11,869 nucleotides of DNA from Atribacterota bacterium (GTDB lineage Bacteria; Atribacterota; Phoenicimicrobiia; Phoenicimicrobiales; Phoenicimicrobiaceae), in the NCBI GenBank assembly GCA_030599445.1, contig JAUVOA010000020.1, forward strand, positions 1 to 11,869, written 5' to 3'. The notes beneath the pieces were generated by a model, which was given only the letters and a program-made list of their open reading frames with translations, searched no databases and had not been told where the DNA came from. Each line of letters starts with the position of its first letter. Position 1 is the first letter of the stretch. Below are positions 1-6,214 of this stretch, one piece after another. The translations under genes and the position numbers were made by a program.

Positions 1-305
1 AGCCAGGAATCATAACGAGCTACCGGATTCCAATCCTTATCAATCATTCCAATTCCTGACATCTGACCATCTATTGTTATAGCAGCCACTTCTTCCGGTC
101 TTATATCTGCTTTTTCCATTACTCGACGGATAGTTTTTACTGCTGAATTGTAAAAACCTTCGGGTTCCTGCTCAACCCAGCCAGGCTTTGGATAATAGAG
201 CGAAGACTCTTCGTAGGCCTGAGCTAATAGAACTCCTTCTGTGTCAAAAAGACCTGATTTTGTTCCTGCAGTCCCTATATCTACACCAATTAGATAGTCT
301 GCCAT
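1..305 (-). CDS. FGGY-family sugar kinase, N-terminal part (cut by window edge)
   Basis: The first 101 codons of a carbohydrate kinase; the rest lies left of the window. The start is ATG at 305-303, with GGGAGG (313-318) about 7 bases upstream. The N-terminus carries the FGGY/actin-fold phosphate-1 motif DIGTAGTK (residues 9-16), then GWVEQEPEGFY (42-52), and DGQMSGIGMID (79-89), which resembles the SGQMHG-type stretch of xylulokinases. A xylulokinase-like ketose or polyol kinase, phosphorylating the sugar in the cytoplasm with ATP, is therefore the best reading. Gluconokinase- or ribulokinase-type activity remains possible because the specificity-bearing and C-terminal ATPase lobes are missing. 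It follows the SDR gene by 34 bases and is probably cotranscribed with it, acting after isomerisation or oxidation. Family call is firm; substrate is unknown. Confidence 0.88.
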   Translation of the reverse strand, partial: MADYLIGVDIGTAGTKSGLFDTEGVLLAQAYEESSLYYPKPGWVEQEPEGFYNSAVKTIRRVMEKADIRPEEVAAITIDGQMSGIGMIDKDWNPVARYDSW

Positions 306-339
306 ATAGTCAACCTCCCTAAAAAATTGACTTTCTTAG

Positions 340-1092
340 CTATTTTGCGGTATAACCACCATCAATAGAAAAGATAGAACCTGTTGCGTATCCTAAATCA
401 TTGGAAGCCATGGCCAAAATAGCTGCTGCTATCTCTTCTGGTCTTCCTAATCTGTTTAAAGGTCGGCATTCTTCAAGTTTACGTCTTTCCTTTTCCGGAT
501 CTTTAGATTTTTTTAAAGCATTTTTAACTAATGGAGTTTCTGTTGTTCCCGGACATACTGCATTAACCCGCACACCTTTCCTGGCGAGGTCTACAGCCAT
601 ACTTTTAGTCAGGGAAATAGCTCCTGCTTTAGAAACATTATAAGCCACCTGACCAGCAATACCTACAAGACCAGCCTCAGAAGCAACATTAATCACTACA
701 CCACCATTTCCCGCAAGCATAACGGGTATAACATAATGGGAGCAAAGATACATACCTTTTAGATTTACAGTTATCACTTTATCCCATTCTTCTTCTGGTG
801 TTTCGATTACATCACCTTGGTAATAGATTCCAGCATTATTAACTAAAATATCTATCCCGCCAAATCTATTGGTGACTTCTTTAACCATATTCTTTACACT
901 TTCGTTGTTGGCTACGTTTATTTCAATGAAAAAGGTATCCCCACCAATTAAAGAACTAGTCTGTTTGCCTTTTTTAATATCAATATCAGCTACAACGACT
1001 TTGGCATCTTTTTCTGCAAAAGCTATAGCTGTTGCTCTGCCAATTCCCACAGCAGCGCCAGTAACTATAACAATTTTATCTTTAAAATTCAC
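340..1092 (-). CDS. SDR-family NAD(P)-dependent oxidoreductase
   Basis: A classical short-chain dehydrogenase/reductase of 250 residues, the usual family length. Visible motifs are the cofactor-binding TGAAVGIG (11-18), Asp36 after the second strand (suggesting NAD rather than NADP), NNAG (86-89), catalytic Ser138, Tyr151 and Lys155 in YNVSK, and the PG motif near 181. The closest general match is the 3-oxoacyl-ACP reductase/glucose dehydrogenase-like group. In this sugar operon it more likely oxidises or reduces a sugar, polyol or sugar acid than works in fatty-acid synthesis. The start is GTG at 1092-1090, with a strong AAGGAGGT 6 bases upstream (1099-1106). It lies 34 bases before the kinase gene. 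Between it and the binding-protein gene are a hairpin and a relic of an epimerase gene, so it may need read-through or its own promoter. Substrate is unresolved. Confidence 0.93.
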   Translation of the reverse strand: MNFKDKIVIVTGAAVGIGRATAIAFAEKDAKVVVADIDIKKGKQTSSLIGGDTFFIEINVANNESVKNMVKEVTNRFGGIDILVNNAGIYYQGDVIETPEEEWDKVITVNLKGMYLCSHYVIPVMLAGNGGVVINVASEAGLVGIAGQVAYNVSKAGAISLTKSMAVDLARKGVRVNAVCPGTTETPLVKNALKKSKDPEKERRKLEECRPLNRLGRPEEIAAAILAMASNDLGYATGSIFSIDGGYTAK

Positions 1093-1118
1093 GGTTTTAC
1101 CTCCTTTAATACAAATCG

Positions 1119-1205
1119 TTTAAAATTTATATGTCCTCTTCCTACTGAACATCGATTACTATCTGCTATATGAACATTAATCAGGTTGTTACCGGTTATT
1201 TTAAT
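1119..1205 (-). pseudogene. Relic of a ketose 3-epimerase gene (29 codons)
   Basis: These 87 bases align without gaps to 7759-7845, inside the intact epimerase gene, with 8 mismatches (about 91% identity). The reading frame is kept and encodes the counterpart of residues 196-224, including the stretch NNLINVHIADSNR and metal-ligand His207. Six of the eight differences are silent; the two others are Arg197 to Lys and Ala199 to Thr. Similarity stops sharply on both sides. No start codon or complete gene accompanies it, so it is a leftover piece and not a working gene. The mostly silent divergence suggests it descends from a separate functional homologue, and not from a recent copy of the local gene that decayed after duplication. 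It sits directly downstream of the hairpin and upstream of the SDR ribosome-binding site. Confidence 0.85.
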
Positions 1206-1236
1206 AAGAGCTGCCTGATTACAGACAGCTCTTATT
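1203..1236 (-). terminator. Hairpin after the binding-protein gene, possible terminator
   Basis: An 11-bp perfect inverted repeat (1203-1213 with 1226-1236, AATAAGAGCTG/CAGCTCTTATT) surrounds a 12-base loop that can add three more pairs (CTG/CAG) around ATTA. It begins 16 bases after the binding-protein stop codon. On the minus strand the stem ends CTCTTATT and runs into AAAATAAC, so a good uridine tract is lacking. It may be a weak terminator or an attenuating or mRNA-stabilising hairpin at the 3' end of the transporter message. Such hairpins often keep binding-protein mRNA more abundant than distal genes. The hairpin overlaps the first three bases of the epimerase relic. Confidence 0.5.
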
Positions 1237-1252
1237 TGTTATGATGAGTTGT

Positions 1253-2227
1253 TTATGGCTCGTCCGGGAAATAGTATGCAGCAGCATTTTCTTTGGTTAC
1301 CAGTTCTGCTGCTAGAATTATACGAGTTGGGAGCTTCTTCTGGTAAAAACCCTCATAAACTTTGCCGCGAGCACCAAGGACAGCTACTCCCACCACCGTG
1401 GCACATTGATCCGGAGGATAGGTTACATTAGCCTGTACCAATGGTTCGCTACCATCCATTATCATCTTAATAACATTTTTATCGCATGCACCGCCAAGGA
1501 AATACTTTATATCTTCCCTCCCGGATTCCTTGTATGCCTGCAAGGCACCAAGCATCATATCGTCATCAGCGGTATAAACAGCATCAATTTTTGTATATTT
1601 CTGAAGATAGTTTTCCATAATTGCCAAAGCTTTATCCTTTCTCCATTCACCAGGCTGTGAATCGAGAATTTTCATTCCGGGATATTGGGCGATAGTGGCT
1701 TTTATTGTTTCAGTCCTGGTAGTATTAATTGGACAGGGAATACCTTCAATGAGAACAATATCGCCTTTATAATTAAGCTGTTTTGCAAGCCACTCTGATC
1801 CCTTGCGTGTATACCCTTCATCATCGTTAGAGAGATAGACATCATACACTACTTTAGAAGTACCACGATCCATAACCACTACATAAATGCCTGCCTTGTA
1901 GGCTATTTCAATAACCGATGTCACCGATGCGTCGTAGGGCCAAACTATCAGAGCATCGATACCTTTCGTTATCAAGTCTTCAATGTCATTAGCCTGCTTA
2001 GTTACGTTTTCAGCATTAACATACAGGAATTCAATGGTTTTGTCTTTGGCTTGCCAGTCAGCCATACCCTTCTTAGCCCAGTAAATAGCGCGCGCCATAT
2101 ACCCGGCAGTCGCTGCAGGCATGGAGTAACCTATTTTCAGCGGCTTTTCGACTGCTGCAACTGTTAATGTGAGGGCTAGGGATAGAACTAAAACTAACAA
2201 TAATAGCCATAATAATCTTTTTTTCAT
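1253..2227 (-). CDS. Sugar ABC transporter periplasmic substrate-binding protein (RbsB-like)
   Basis: A 324-residue ribose/galactose-type binding protein (Peripla_BP_4 fold) that captures sugar outside the cytoplasmic membrane and hands it to the permease. The N-terminus is a signal peptide, MKKR followed by a hydrophobic stretch to about residue 24, with a likely signal peptidase I site after TVAA (residue 25). There is no lipobox cysteine, so the protein is soluble and not lipid-anchored. Family features follow: KIGYSMP at the first strand (31-37), an IEDLITKGIDALIVWPYD-type stretch near 82-99, VVMDRG (117-122), and AVYTADDDMMLGAL near 216-229. The start is ATG with AAAGGAGA upstream (2233-2240). 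It is the last gene of the transporter block, 130 bases after the permease; that gap holds a duplicated 28-bp element. Sugar specificity cannot be read by eye. Confidence 0.93.
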   Translation of the reverse strand: MKKRLLWLLLLVLVLSLALTLTVAAVEKPLKIGYSMPAATAGYMARAIYWAKKGMADWQAKDKTIEFLYVNAENVTKQANDIEDLITKGIDALIVWPYDASVTSVIEIAYKAGIYVVVMDRGTSKVVYDVYLSNDDEGYTRKGSEWLAKQLNYKGDIVLIEGIPCPINTTRTETIKATIAQYPGMKILDSQPGEWRKDKALAIMENYLQKYTKIDAVYTADDDMMLGALQAYKESGREDIKYFLGGACDKNVIKMIMDGSEPLVQANVTYPPDQCATVVGVAVLGARGKVYEGFYQKKLPTRIILAAELVTKENAAAYYFPDEP

Positions 2228-2240
2228 TTCGATCTCCTTT

Positions 2241-2297
2241 CTAACTTATTATATTTTTTGAATAATTCTTCATTTCAAAATCGTTCTGATTTTGCAC
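2241..2297 (-). other. Possible 18-codon leader ORF before the binding-protein gene
   Basis: A GTG codon at 2297-2295 lies 6 bases downstream of GAGGAG within the second copy of the 28-bp repeat. It opens an 18-codon frame ending in TAG at 2243-2241, within the ribosome-binding region of the binding-protein gene (ATG at 2227). A longer version of the same frame starts at ATG 2327-2325 (28 codons) but has a poorly spaced ribosome site. The predicted peptide is hydrophilic and unlike any family I recognise. It could couple translation to the binding protein, or be chance. Support is only the ribosome-binding motif and the position. Confidence 0.2.
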
Positions 2298-2316
2298 CCT
2301 CACCTCCTCTATTGCT
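2289..2316 (-). repeat. 28-bp direct repeat, copy near the binding-protein gene
   Basis: This 28-bp segment is identical to 2332-2359, with 15 bases between the copies (period 43). On the minus strand each copy contains AGAGGAGGTGAGGG, an excellent ribosome-binding sequence, yet neither copy sits next to an annotated start codon. The binding protein has its own separate site at 2233-2240. The pair fills part of the 130-base gap between permease and binding protein and probably arose by a tandem duplication or an imprecise junction event. Confidence 0.9.
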
Positions 2317-2331
2317 GGAAATTTCATTTTT

Positions 2332-2359
2332 ATTTTGCACCCTCACCTCCTCTATTGCT
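2332..2359 (-). repeat. 28-bp direct repeat, copy at the permease stop codon
   Basis: This is the upstream member, in transcription direction, of the identical 28-bp pair. It overlaps the last two bases of the permease stop codon (TAG at 2360-2358) and carries the same GGAGGTGAGGG ribosome-binding-like core. Because the permease coding sequence itself is not repeated, the duplicated unit begins exactly at the end of the gene. Confidence 0.9.
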
Positions 2360-3329
2360 AAGACTTCTGCCGTTGCAAATACACCGCGCCTATGATCACC
2401 AGGCCTTTTACGGTTCCCTGCAGATAGGGAGATATTCCTAGCATGTTAAGCATGTTGTTTATTATACCGAGGATTATTACTCCTACAATGGTACCCCATA
2501 TGGCTCCTCTTCCGCCGGTAAATGGTGTTCCTCCAATAATAACCGCCGTTATAGCATCTAGTTCGAAACCCATACCTGTATTGGAAGTACTTACCGCATT
2601 GAATCGTGAGGTGAGCAATACGGCAGAAACACTTACGGTGAATCCACATAACACATAGCTTAGAAATTTTATACGATTCACATTGATGGCTGAAAATAAT
2701 GCTACCAGGGGATTTGAACCTACAGCACAGAGATGTCGTCCATAACGGGTACTATTTAAAATAGTATTTAGTATCGCAGCAATAATCAGCATGACTAAGA
2801 CAGGCACCGGTAGAAACCAGATCGAATTCATGCCGAATTCGCCGTAGTGGCCGCTCACCGACCGTATTTCACCCGCACTCGCCATATAGAGTGACAGAGA
2901 ACGAAAGATTGCCATAGAACCGAGAGTGACGATGAAAGGCGCGATTCTTCCTCGGGTGATCAGAAAACCATTTAAGGCACCGGATAGGATGCCCATGATT
3001 AAAGCAGCTAGAATTGCACCTGAGATTGCGAGGTACTCGTTATTGAAAACCCCCATAAGGTAATTAAGCGTCAGTATTCCAACAGCACCAATGAAGGCCA
3101 TCAAAGAACCGACGGAAAGATCGATGCCTCCGCTGGTAATAACGAAGGTCATTCCGAGGGCTATTATACCGACATAGGACACTTGTCTTAAGATATTAAG
3201 AAGGTTCTGTATACGAGTAAAATAAGGGCTTAATAGGGCTGAAATAATAAAAAGAACAGCCAACGCGATAAATACCGCGTATTTTTCATATTGAAATTTT
3301 TTAACTCTTGCAATAACTGCTTTGATCAT
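2358..3329 (-). CDS. Sugar ABC transporter permease (RbsC-like)
   Basis: A 323-residue inner-membrane permease of the BPD_transp_2 family used by ribose-, xylose- and galactose-type importers. It has an N-terminal hydrophobic segment at about 17-34, then the family hallmark SGGIDLSVGS (66-75), several further membrane segments through 105-150 and 170-192, and the conserved loop GGTPFTGGRG (266-275) preceding the last membrane spans. Length is normal for a single-permease system, so it should act as a homodimer with the double ATPase. Its ATG (3329-3327) overlaps the ATPase stop codon by four bases (ATGA), a sign of translational coupling. A 130-base gap with duplicated ribosome-binding-like sequence follows before the binding protein. 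Substrate is not determined by this subunit. Confidence 0.94.
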   Translation of the reverse strand: MIKAVIARVKKFQYEKYAVFIALAVLFIISALLSPYFTRIQNLLNILRQVSYVGIIALGMTFVITSGGIDLSVGSLMAFIGAVGILTLNYLMGVFNNEYLAISGAILAALIMGILSGALNGFLITRGRIAPFIVTLGSMAIFRSLSLYMASAGEIRSVSGHYGEFGMNSIWFLPVPVLVMLIIAAILNTILNSTRYGRHLCAVGSNPLVALFSAINVNRIKFLSYVLCGFTVSVSAVLLTSRFNAVSTSNTGMGFELDAITAVIIGGTPFTGGRGAIWGTIVGVIILGIINNMLNMLGISPYLQGTVKGLVIIGAVYLQRQKS

Positions 3330-4840
3330 ACTTCTTTGGCTCCTTCCCGAACTCCTGTCGCTAAAAACATTATTTCTTCTTCTTTTATTTTTTCATCCGC
3401 AAGCGTGTTCATTATTTTTCCGTCTTTCATTACAATTACTCTGTGACACATACCAATTATCTCCTCCTGCTCTGAGGAAATAAAGATACAAGATAGTCCT
3501 TTCTTAGCCAGGGAGTTTATTAAGCTATAAATCTCCTGCTTGGCTGAGACATCAACCCCGCGGGTTGGTTCGTCAGCGATGAGTACAATTGGTCCCGGAT
3601 CAATACTTTTAGCCAGGGAAACTTTCTGCTGATTACCGCCACTTAGGTATTCCAGCCTGGTATCAAGGTTTTCGGTCTTAATGTCGAATCGTTCTTTGTA
3701 TTTAAGGGTTGATTCCTCTTCTTTTTTCTTATTGACATAGCCGAAGAAGTAATTGCAATAAGCATCGAGAGAAACGAGGGTAGTATTTTGGATTACGGTA
3801 AAGTTTGTCAAAATTCCGCATCCCTGCCTGTCTTCCGAGAGGTAACTGATTCCGTTTCTGACAGCGTCTTTTGGGGTCTTGATAGTTATTTCTTTTCCAT
3901 GCATATACAACTTACCGACAGAATGTTTCCTTATTCCCAGGATTGTTTCAGCTACTTCTGAGCGTCCAGAACCTACCAGTCCGGCAAGACCGAGTATCTC
4001 CCCTTTTCTGATCTGGAAACTGATATTTTCTATTACCCCTGGGACCGTGAGACCTTTCGCTTCGAACACAACTTCATCCTCGGGTTGCTGTTTTTTTGGA
4101 AATACCTGGCTTAGTTCACGACCTACCATTCGCTGCGCCATTTTAAGGACGGAAATATTTTCAATCATCTCGGAACAGATTAGCTCACCGTCTCTTAAAA
4201 CAATCACCCTGTCGCAAATCGCCTTTACCTCTTTCAGTTTATGTGAGATATAAATAATAGTGGTGCCTTGCTTTTTCAATCTTTGCATTAGTTTGAATAG
4301 TATTTTAATTTCGTATTGAGTAAGTACTGTGGTGGGTTCGTCCATTATGAGTAATTTAGCATCCACCGAAATCGCTTTACAGATTTCGACCATTTGCTTT
4401 TGGGCAGTACTTAAATTTTCAATTTGTTCATCAGGATTTATTTCAACTCCAAGTTCCCGAAGCAGTTCGTTGGTATGTGTCATCATCAGCTTCTTGTTAA
4501 GGAACCCGTTTTTCTTTCTTATTTCTGAGCCAAGAAAAATATTATCATAAACCGTGAGTTCTTTTATCAGGTTAAACTCCTGTGGAATTAAGCTTATACC
4601 GAGGTGTTTTGCATTCAGCGGATCTTTGATAATCACAGGCTTTTCTTCAAAAATTACTCTGCCTGAAGTTGCAGTATAAATACCGCTTAAGATTTTCATG
4701 AGCACCGATTTCCCTGCGCCGTTCTCACCAATAATGCCAAGGACCTCTCCCCGAATAATCTCAATATTAATATTTTTAAGGACCGGCACTGACGAAAATT
4801 CTTTGTTAATGTCTTGTGTTTTAAGTAATATATTATTCAT
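3326..4840 (-). CDS. Sugar ABC transporter ATPase, two fused nucleotide-binding domains (RbsA/MglA-like)
   Basis: An ATPase of 504 residues that energises sugar import, with two ABC domains in one chain as in RbsA, MglA and XylG. Numbered from the ATG at 4840, the first domain shows Walker A GENGAGKS (38-45), signature LSTAQKQ (143-149), Walker B LLIMDEP (163-169) and H-loop His200. The second shows a Walker-A-like GLVGSGRS (287-294) lacking the usual lysine, as is normal in this subfamily, then LSGGNQQ (399-405) and VLIADEP (419-425). The frame also opens with TTG at 4855, but that codon abuts the AGGAG ribosome motif and cannot use it. The ATG at 4840 fits family alignments, although its spacing from AGGAG is long (15 bases). 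The gene overlaps the permease by four bases and follows the Gfo/Idh gene closely. Confidence 0.94.
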   Translation of the reverse strand: MNNILLKTQDINKEFSSVPVLKNINIEIIRGEVLGIIGENGAGKSVLMKILSGIYTATSGRVIFEEKPVIIKDPLNAKHLGISLIPQEFNLIKELTVYDNIFLGSEIRKKNGFLNKKLMMTHTNELLRELGVEINPDEQIENLSTAQKQMVEICKAISVDAKLLIMDEPTTVLTQYEIKILFKLMQRLKKQGTTIIYISHKLKEVKAICDRVIVLRDGELICSEMIENISVLKMAQRMVGRELSQVFPKKQQPEDEVVFEAKGLTVPGVIENISFQIRKGEILGLAGLVGSGRSEVAETILGIRKHSVGKLYMHGKEITIKTPKDAVRNGISYLSEDRQGCGILTNFTVIQNTTLVSLDAYCNYFFGYVNKKKEEESTLKYKERFDIKTENLDTRLEYLSGGNQQKVSLAKSIDPGPIVLIADEPTRGVDVSAKQEIYSLINSLAKKGLSCIFISSEQEEIIGMCHRVIVMKDGKIMNTLADEKIKEEEIMFLATGVREGAKEV

Positions 4841-4866
4841 TTTAATGATCAGCAACTCCTATTCTG

Positions 4867-4876
4867 ACCTTAAGGT
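4867..4876. repeat. 10-bp perfect palindrome before the transporter ATPase gene
   Basis: ACCTTAAGGT is a perfect 10-bp palindrome in the short gap between the Gfo/Idh stop codon (4890) and the ATPase start. It lies just upstream of the AGGAG ribosome motif. It could be half of a regulator site or a small RNA stem, or chance; nothing else supports a function. Confidence 0.3.
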
Positions 4877-4889
4877 AAGGAAAAAGCTG

Positions 4890-6089
4890 TTAATAAACTA
4901 CTTTTTCTTTTTTTCCAGATTTCGAAGACTTTAATATAGCATCACATATTACTACTGCCTTGTAACCATCTTCAAAGGTTGCCACCATAGGCTCAAGTTC
5001 TACATCATTTATAACCGCACTTACCATATGGTAAGCAGTGTGAACAAAAGTATCTTCCCATCCGATTATATGACCATGAGGCCACCAATTTTCATAATAA
5101 GGATGATATGATTCGGTAACATTTACACAGTGAAAGCCTCGCGTGTCAGCAGGTTCTTCCTCTTTCCAGAATACCCAGAGATTATTCATATTTTCAAGAT
5201 CCCACCAAATACTGCCCTTTTCACCATTTATTTCAATACAGTTATAATTTTTTCTGCCGGGACAAAATCTTGATGCTTCAATGGTGCCAATTGCGCCATT
5301 TCTAAATTCGACTACTGATGCTACCGCATCGTCAACATCAACCTTTTCTTTCTTTTTTGTCGCTTCGTTATATCTTTCTTTAATGAATGTTGTCGTTACA
5401 GCCATTACTGATTTTACTTCATCGCATAAAAACCTGCCGAGATCAATTATATGCGATCCAAGATCACCTAAGGCACCACTGCCACAATCGGCTTTCCTCA
5501 ATTTCCATATCATTGGAAAATCTGGGTCTACTATCCATTCCTGTAAATATCTGGCCCGAAAGTGGAAAAGTTTACCAAGCTTGCCATCCATAATTAAATT
5601 TTTAGCAAGGACGATAGCCGGAACCATCCGGTAATTATAGTCGCAAATATTCTTGACATTATATTTTTTTACCGCATCCCACATCTCTTTGGCTTCTTTT
5701 GCATTAAGAGCCATAGGTTTTTCACAAATAATATTTTTACCTGCTTTCGCAGCTTCTATAGATAGTTCAGCATGGAGAAAATTCGGTGTAACATTGTCGA
5801 CAATTTTAATCCTCTCGTCATTTATTATTTTTTTCCATTCTGTTGTATATTCTAAAAATCCATATCTTTTTGCTGCTTCAGCAACACTTTCTTCCGGAAT
5901 ACCACAAATACTTATAAGTTTAGGAATAGCAGCAGGTGGCCAGAATATATAGGGCATCTTTTTCCATGCATTTGAATGAGCTTTCCCCATAAAGGCATGG
6001 CCAATCATACCAACTCCAATTTCAGGAATATCACCTATGGTCTTTTTTTCCGAAACCATTGTTACAAACCCGACCTTTTTTTCTTCCAT
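4890..6089 (-). CDS. Gfo/Idh/MocA-family oxidoreductase (sugar dehydrogenase type)
   Basis: A 399-residue NAD(P)-dependent dehydrogenase that probably oxidises a ring hydroxyl of a sugar or glycoside in the cytoplasm. The Rossmann fold starts late, at GVGMIGHAFMG (25-35), after an unusual N-terminal extension. The family signature CEKPMAL (122-128) contains the catalytic-type Lys124, and GALGDLGSH (205-213) supplies Asp209 and His213, completing the Lys-Asp-His set. The stretch YLQEWIVDP (181-189), followed by the tryptophan-rich region, reminds me of inositol- and levoglucosan-dehydrogenase-like members; that comparison is from memory. The ATG at 6089 has GTGAGGT at a good distance. An internal ATG at codon 11 is possible but less well placed. 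A truncated flavodoxin frame ends three bases upstream of the start, so translation may be coupled. The transporter genes follow. Confidence 0.93.
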   Translation of the reverse strand: MEEKKVGFVTMVSEKKTIGDIPEIGVGMIGHAFMGKAHSNAWKKMPYIFWPPAAIPKLISICGIPEESVAEAAKRYGFLEYTTEWKKIINDERIKIVDNVTPNFLHAELSIEAAKAGKNIICEKPMALNAKEAKEMWDAVKKYNVKNICDYNYRMVPAIVLAKNLIMDGKLGKLFHFRARYLQEWIVDPDFPMIWKLRKADCGSGALGDLGSHIIDLGRFLCDEVKSVMAVTTTFIKERYNEATKKKEKVDVDDAVASVVEFRNGAIGTIEASRFCPGRKNYNCIEINGEKGSIWWDLENMNNLWVFWKEEEPADTRGFHCVNVTESYHPYYENWWPHGHIIGWEDTFVHTAYHMVSAVINDVELEPMVATFEDGYKAVVICDAILKSSKSGKKEKVVY

Positions 6090-6092
6090 TTT

Positions 6093-6173
6093 TTACCTCA
6101 CATAATAATGAGAGATTTTTACGTACTTTTCTGTACATCCATATTTTAAGGCATAAGCTATTAAAATATTCAT
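6093..6173 (-). pseudogene. Flavodoxin N-terminal remnant, 26-codon ORF
   Basis: The 125-base gap before the Gfo/Idh gene contains an intact frame from ATG 6173 to TAA 6093. It begins MNILIAYALKYGCTEK, an excellent match to the first strand and FMN-phosphate loop of flavodoxins (typically MKILIvYaSKYGcTEKcA). Similarity ends at about residue 20; the last codons (HYYVR) run into the ribosome-binding site of the next gene, and the stop lies three bases before its ATG. A flavodoxin domain needs about 140 residues, so this cannot bind FMN. It is best read as the front end of a deleted flavodoxin gene, perhaps now translated as a leader. Its own ribosome site (AAAGAGAAAG) is weak. Confidence 0.72.
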
Positions 6174-6214
6174 AATCTTTCTCTTTTATTAGTTATTTTT
6201 AAAAGGTTAAGTGA

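Noticed and set aside
401..643. Plus-strand open frame opposite the SDR gene
   Set aside because: It is antisense to a well-supported SDR, has no ribosome site of note, and its translation resembles no family.
1119..1205. Small RNA or mobile repeat as an explanation for the sequence shared with 7759-7845
   Set aside because: One copy is inside a conserved coding region, and the frame and silent-change pattern in the other copy point to coding ancestry.
2446..2649. Second minus-strand frame inside the permease gene
   Set aside because: It is an out-of-frame reading of the permease, whose own frame has clear membrane segments and motifs.
3879..4253. 124-codon plus-strand frame opposite the transporter ATPase
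   Set aside because: It mirrors the ATPase coding sequence, and the translation is low-complexity and unlike any protein family.
5281..5634. 117-codon plus-strand frame opposite the 399-residue Gfo/Idh gene
   Set aside because: It is antisense to a gene with clear motifs, and no independent coding evidence is seen.
6120..6137. TACGTA/TGTACA-like motifs near the second Gfo/Idh start as an operator
   Set aside because: They lie inside the flavodoxin-like frame and are short enough to be chance in this sequence.
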